From positions 1 to 64,000 of the forward strand of contig NZ_JAAHBP010000029.1 of assembly GCF_023184515.1 (NCBI RefSeq): a stretch of 64,000 nucleotides of DNA, given 5' to 3'. Each line of letters begins with the position of its first letter. The first letter of the stretch is position 1. Source of the stretch: Streptomyces sp. D2-8 (GTDB taxonomy: Bacteria; Actinomycetota; Actinomycetes; Streptomycetales; Streptomycetaceae). This document shows positions 63,357 to 64,000 of this stretch, in pieces. Position numbers and translations under genes: made by a program. A model generated the notes under the pieces. It had not been told where the DNA came from and searched no databases. It was given only the letters and a program-made list of their open reading frames with translations.

Positions 63357-63798
63357 TCACCACCAGGATGTCCCCGGCCCGCAGGGTCTGGCCCGGTCCG
63401 GGGAGGCGATCACGTCCTCGCCACGGACGACGGCCACAATCGAAGCACCGGTGCGGGTCCGGGCCCGCGTGTCCCCCAGGGCCCGGTCGGCGAACGGGCT
63501 GCCGGGACGCACCTCGACCTGACCCGCGCTCAGGCCGGGCACCTCGCGGGTCAGATCGGCGAACCGCTCGGCGATCCGCTCGGCGATCCGCGGGGGCGCC
63601 GAGGATCTCGGCGAGGGCGTCCGCCTCCTGGCTGGTGAGCCGGAGGACCGCAAGGGCCTCGTCCGGATCGTCGCCGGGGTACACCATCAGTTCGAAGTCG
63701 CCCGAGCACTGGGCGACGACCCCGATCCGGTCGCCCTCGTCATTGACGAACTCGTGGCGCAGCCCGACGCCGGGCAGCAGCACCTCGTTGACGTCCAT
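63357..63798 (-). pseudogene. KhtT-like cation/proton antiporter regulatory subunit, frameshifted
   Basis: ATG 63798 has GGGGAG seven bases upstream. The N-terminal domain is clear: EVLLPGVGLRHEFVNDEGDR, GDFELMVYPGDDPDEALAVL and LTSQEADALAEILGAP. At about 63590-63595 (a run of five C) the frame shifts, and homology continues as RIAERIAERFADLT, then SPFADRALGDTRARTRTGAS and IVAVVRGEDVIASP, the RCK_C domain. A second shift at about 63400 is needed to reach GQTLRAGDILVV, after which the end is missing. No antiporter gene is visible at the window edge. Either decayed or affected by sequencing indels. Confidence 0.65.
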
Positions 63799-64000
63799 GT
63801 GGATCTCCCCGTTGTCACGCATTCGGATGCTTCGCGCCGGGCCGTGGCCTCAGCCCACCGCGCGCGTTCTTCCGTTGGCATCGAGGCGGCCCGCCGTGCA
63901 CAGGTTTTCGGCAGCCGTCGCGGGGTGCTGGAGCCGTCGTACAGGTCGTACGGCAGCCGCCGGAGCAGCGCGGCAGGTGATCGGTGTCGTGAGCACCCCG

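Noticed and set aside
63850..64000. Minus-strand frame open to the right edge of the window ending at 63850
   Set aside because: About 50 codons with no recognisable motif; could be the end of a gene from the right, but the support is too thin to call.

Overview
The DNA is very GC-rich (about 70% or more by eye) and its genes show a strong G/C bias at the third codon position, frequent GTG starts, GGAGG-type ribosome binding sites and secreted proteins with Tat or Sec signals. Together with LAL regulators, SpoIIE-type phosphatase/anti-sigma proteins, terpene synthase plus P450 and large modular xylanases, this points to a Streptomyces chromosome, most likely a variable arm region. No rRNA, tRNA or CRISPR array was seen.

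Layout. 1-5.9 kb: the end of a multidomain PP2C phosphatase/anti-sigma kinase and a CUT2-type sugar ABC importer (ATPase, permease, lipoprotein). 6.0-10.5 kb: an FSP1/NDH-2-like flavoprotein, a P450 lacking the ExxR motif, two truncated genes fused at a deletion point (LuxR and MFS) and a GDSL esterase. 10.5-16.1 kb: a frameshifted LAL regulator and a P450-terpene synthase operon. 16.4-31.9 kb: a GH115 alpha-glucuronidase, secreted chorismate mutase, an ATP-grasp ligase plus CocE/NonD hydrolase operon, a second PAS-GAF-PP2C-HATPase protein, a LysE exporter divergent from an Lrp regulator, two APH-type kinases and a DUF5701 protein. 31.9-38.5 kb: decayed regulators and a decayed TauD-type oxygenase, an AI-2E family transporter, a polysaccharide deacetylase and a SMI1/KNR4 protein.

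38.7-50.5 kb is an arabinoxylan-degradation locus. It holds a 1743-residue double GH43 protein, a GH62 arabinofuranosidase with a ricin-type lectin domain, a GH10 xylanase with a CBM13, and an esterase of the feruloyl/acetyl-xylan type with a ricin domain. GH62 and GH10 are divergent, and CGAAA/TTTCG-type inverted repeats lie between them. GH115 at 16-19 kb would complete side-chain removal.

51.8-63.8 kb resembles the hypoxia/dormancy (DevR/OsdR-type) gene set: oleate hydratase, HPF-like ribosome factor, flavohemoglobin, three tandem-domain universal stress proteins, a decayed GNAT/acyl-CoA synthetase, a truncated flavodoxin, phosphoketolase, a DoxX-like membrane protein and a broken KhtT-like antiporter regulator. 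GGGGCC-GAT(C)-GGCCCC palindromes sit in several of the promoter regions.

About a dozen genes are truncated, frameshifted or reduced to fragments. This is either real decay in a chromosome arm or, for the homopolymer-linked frameshifts, assembly error. Deletion junctions such as those at about 9.05 kb and 36.16 kb cannot be explained by single-base errors.
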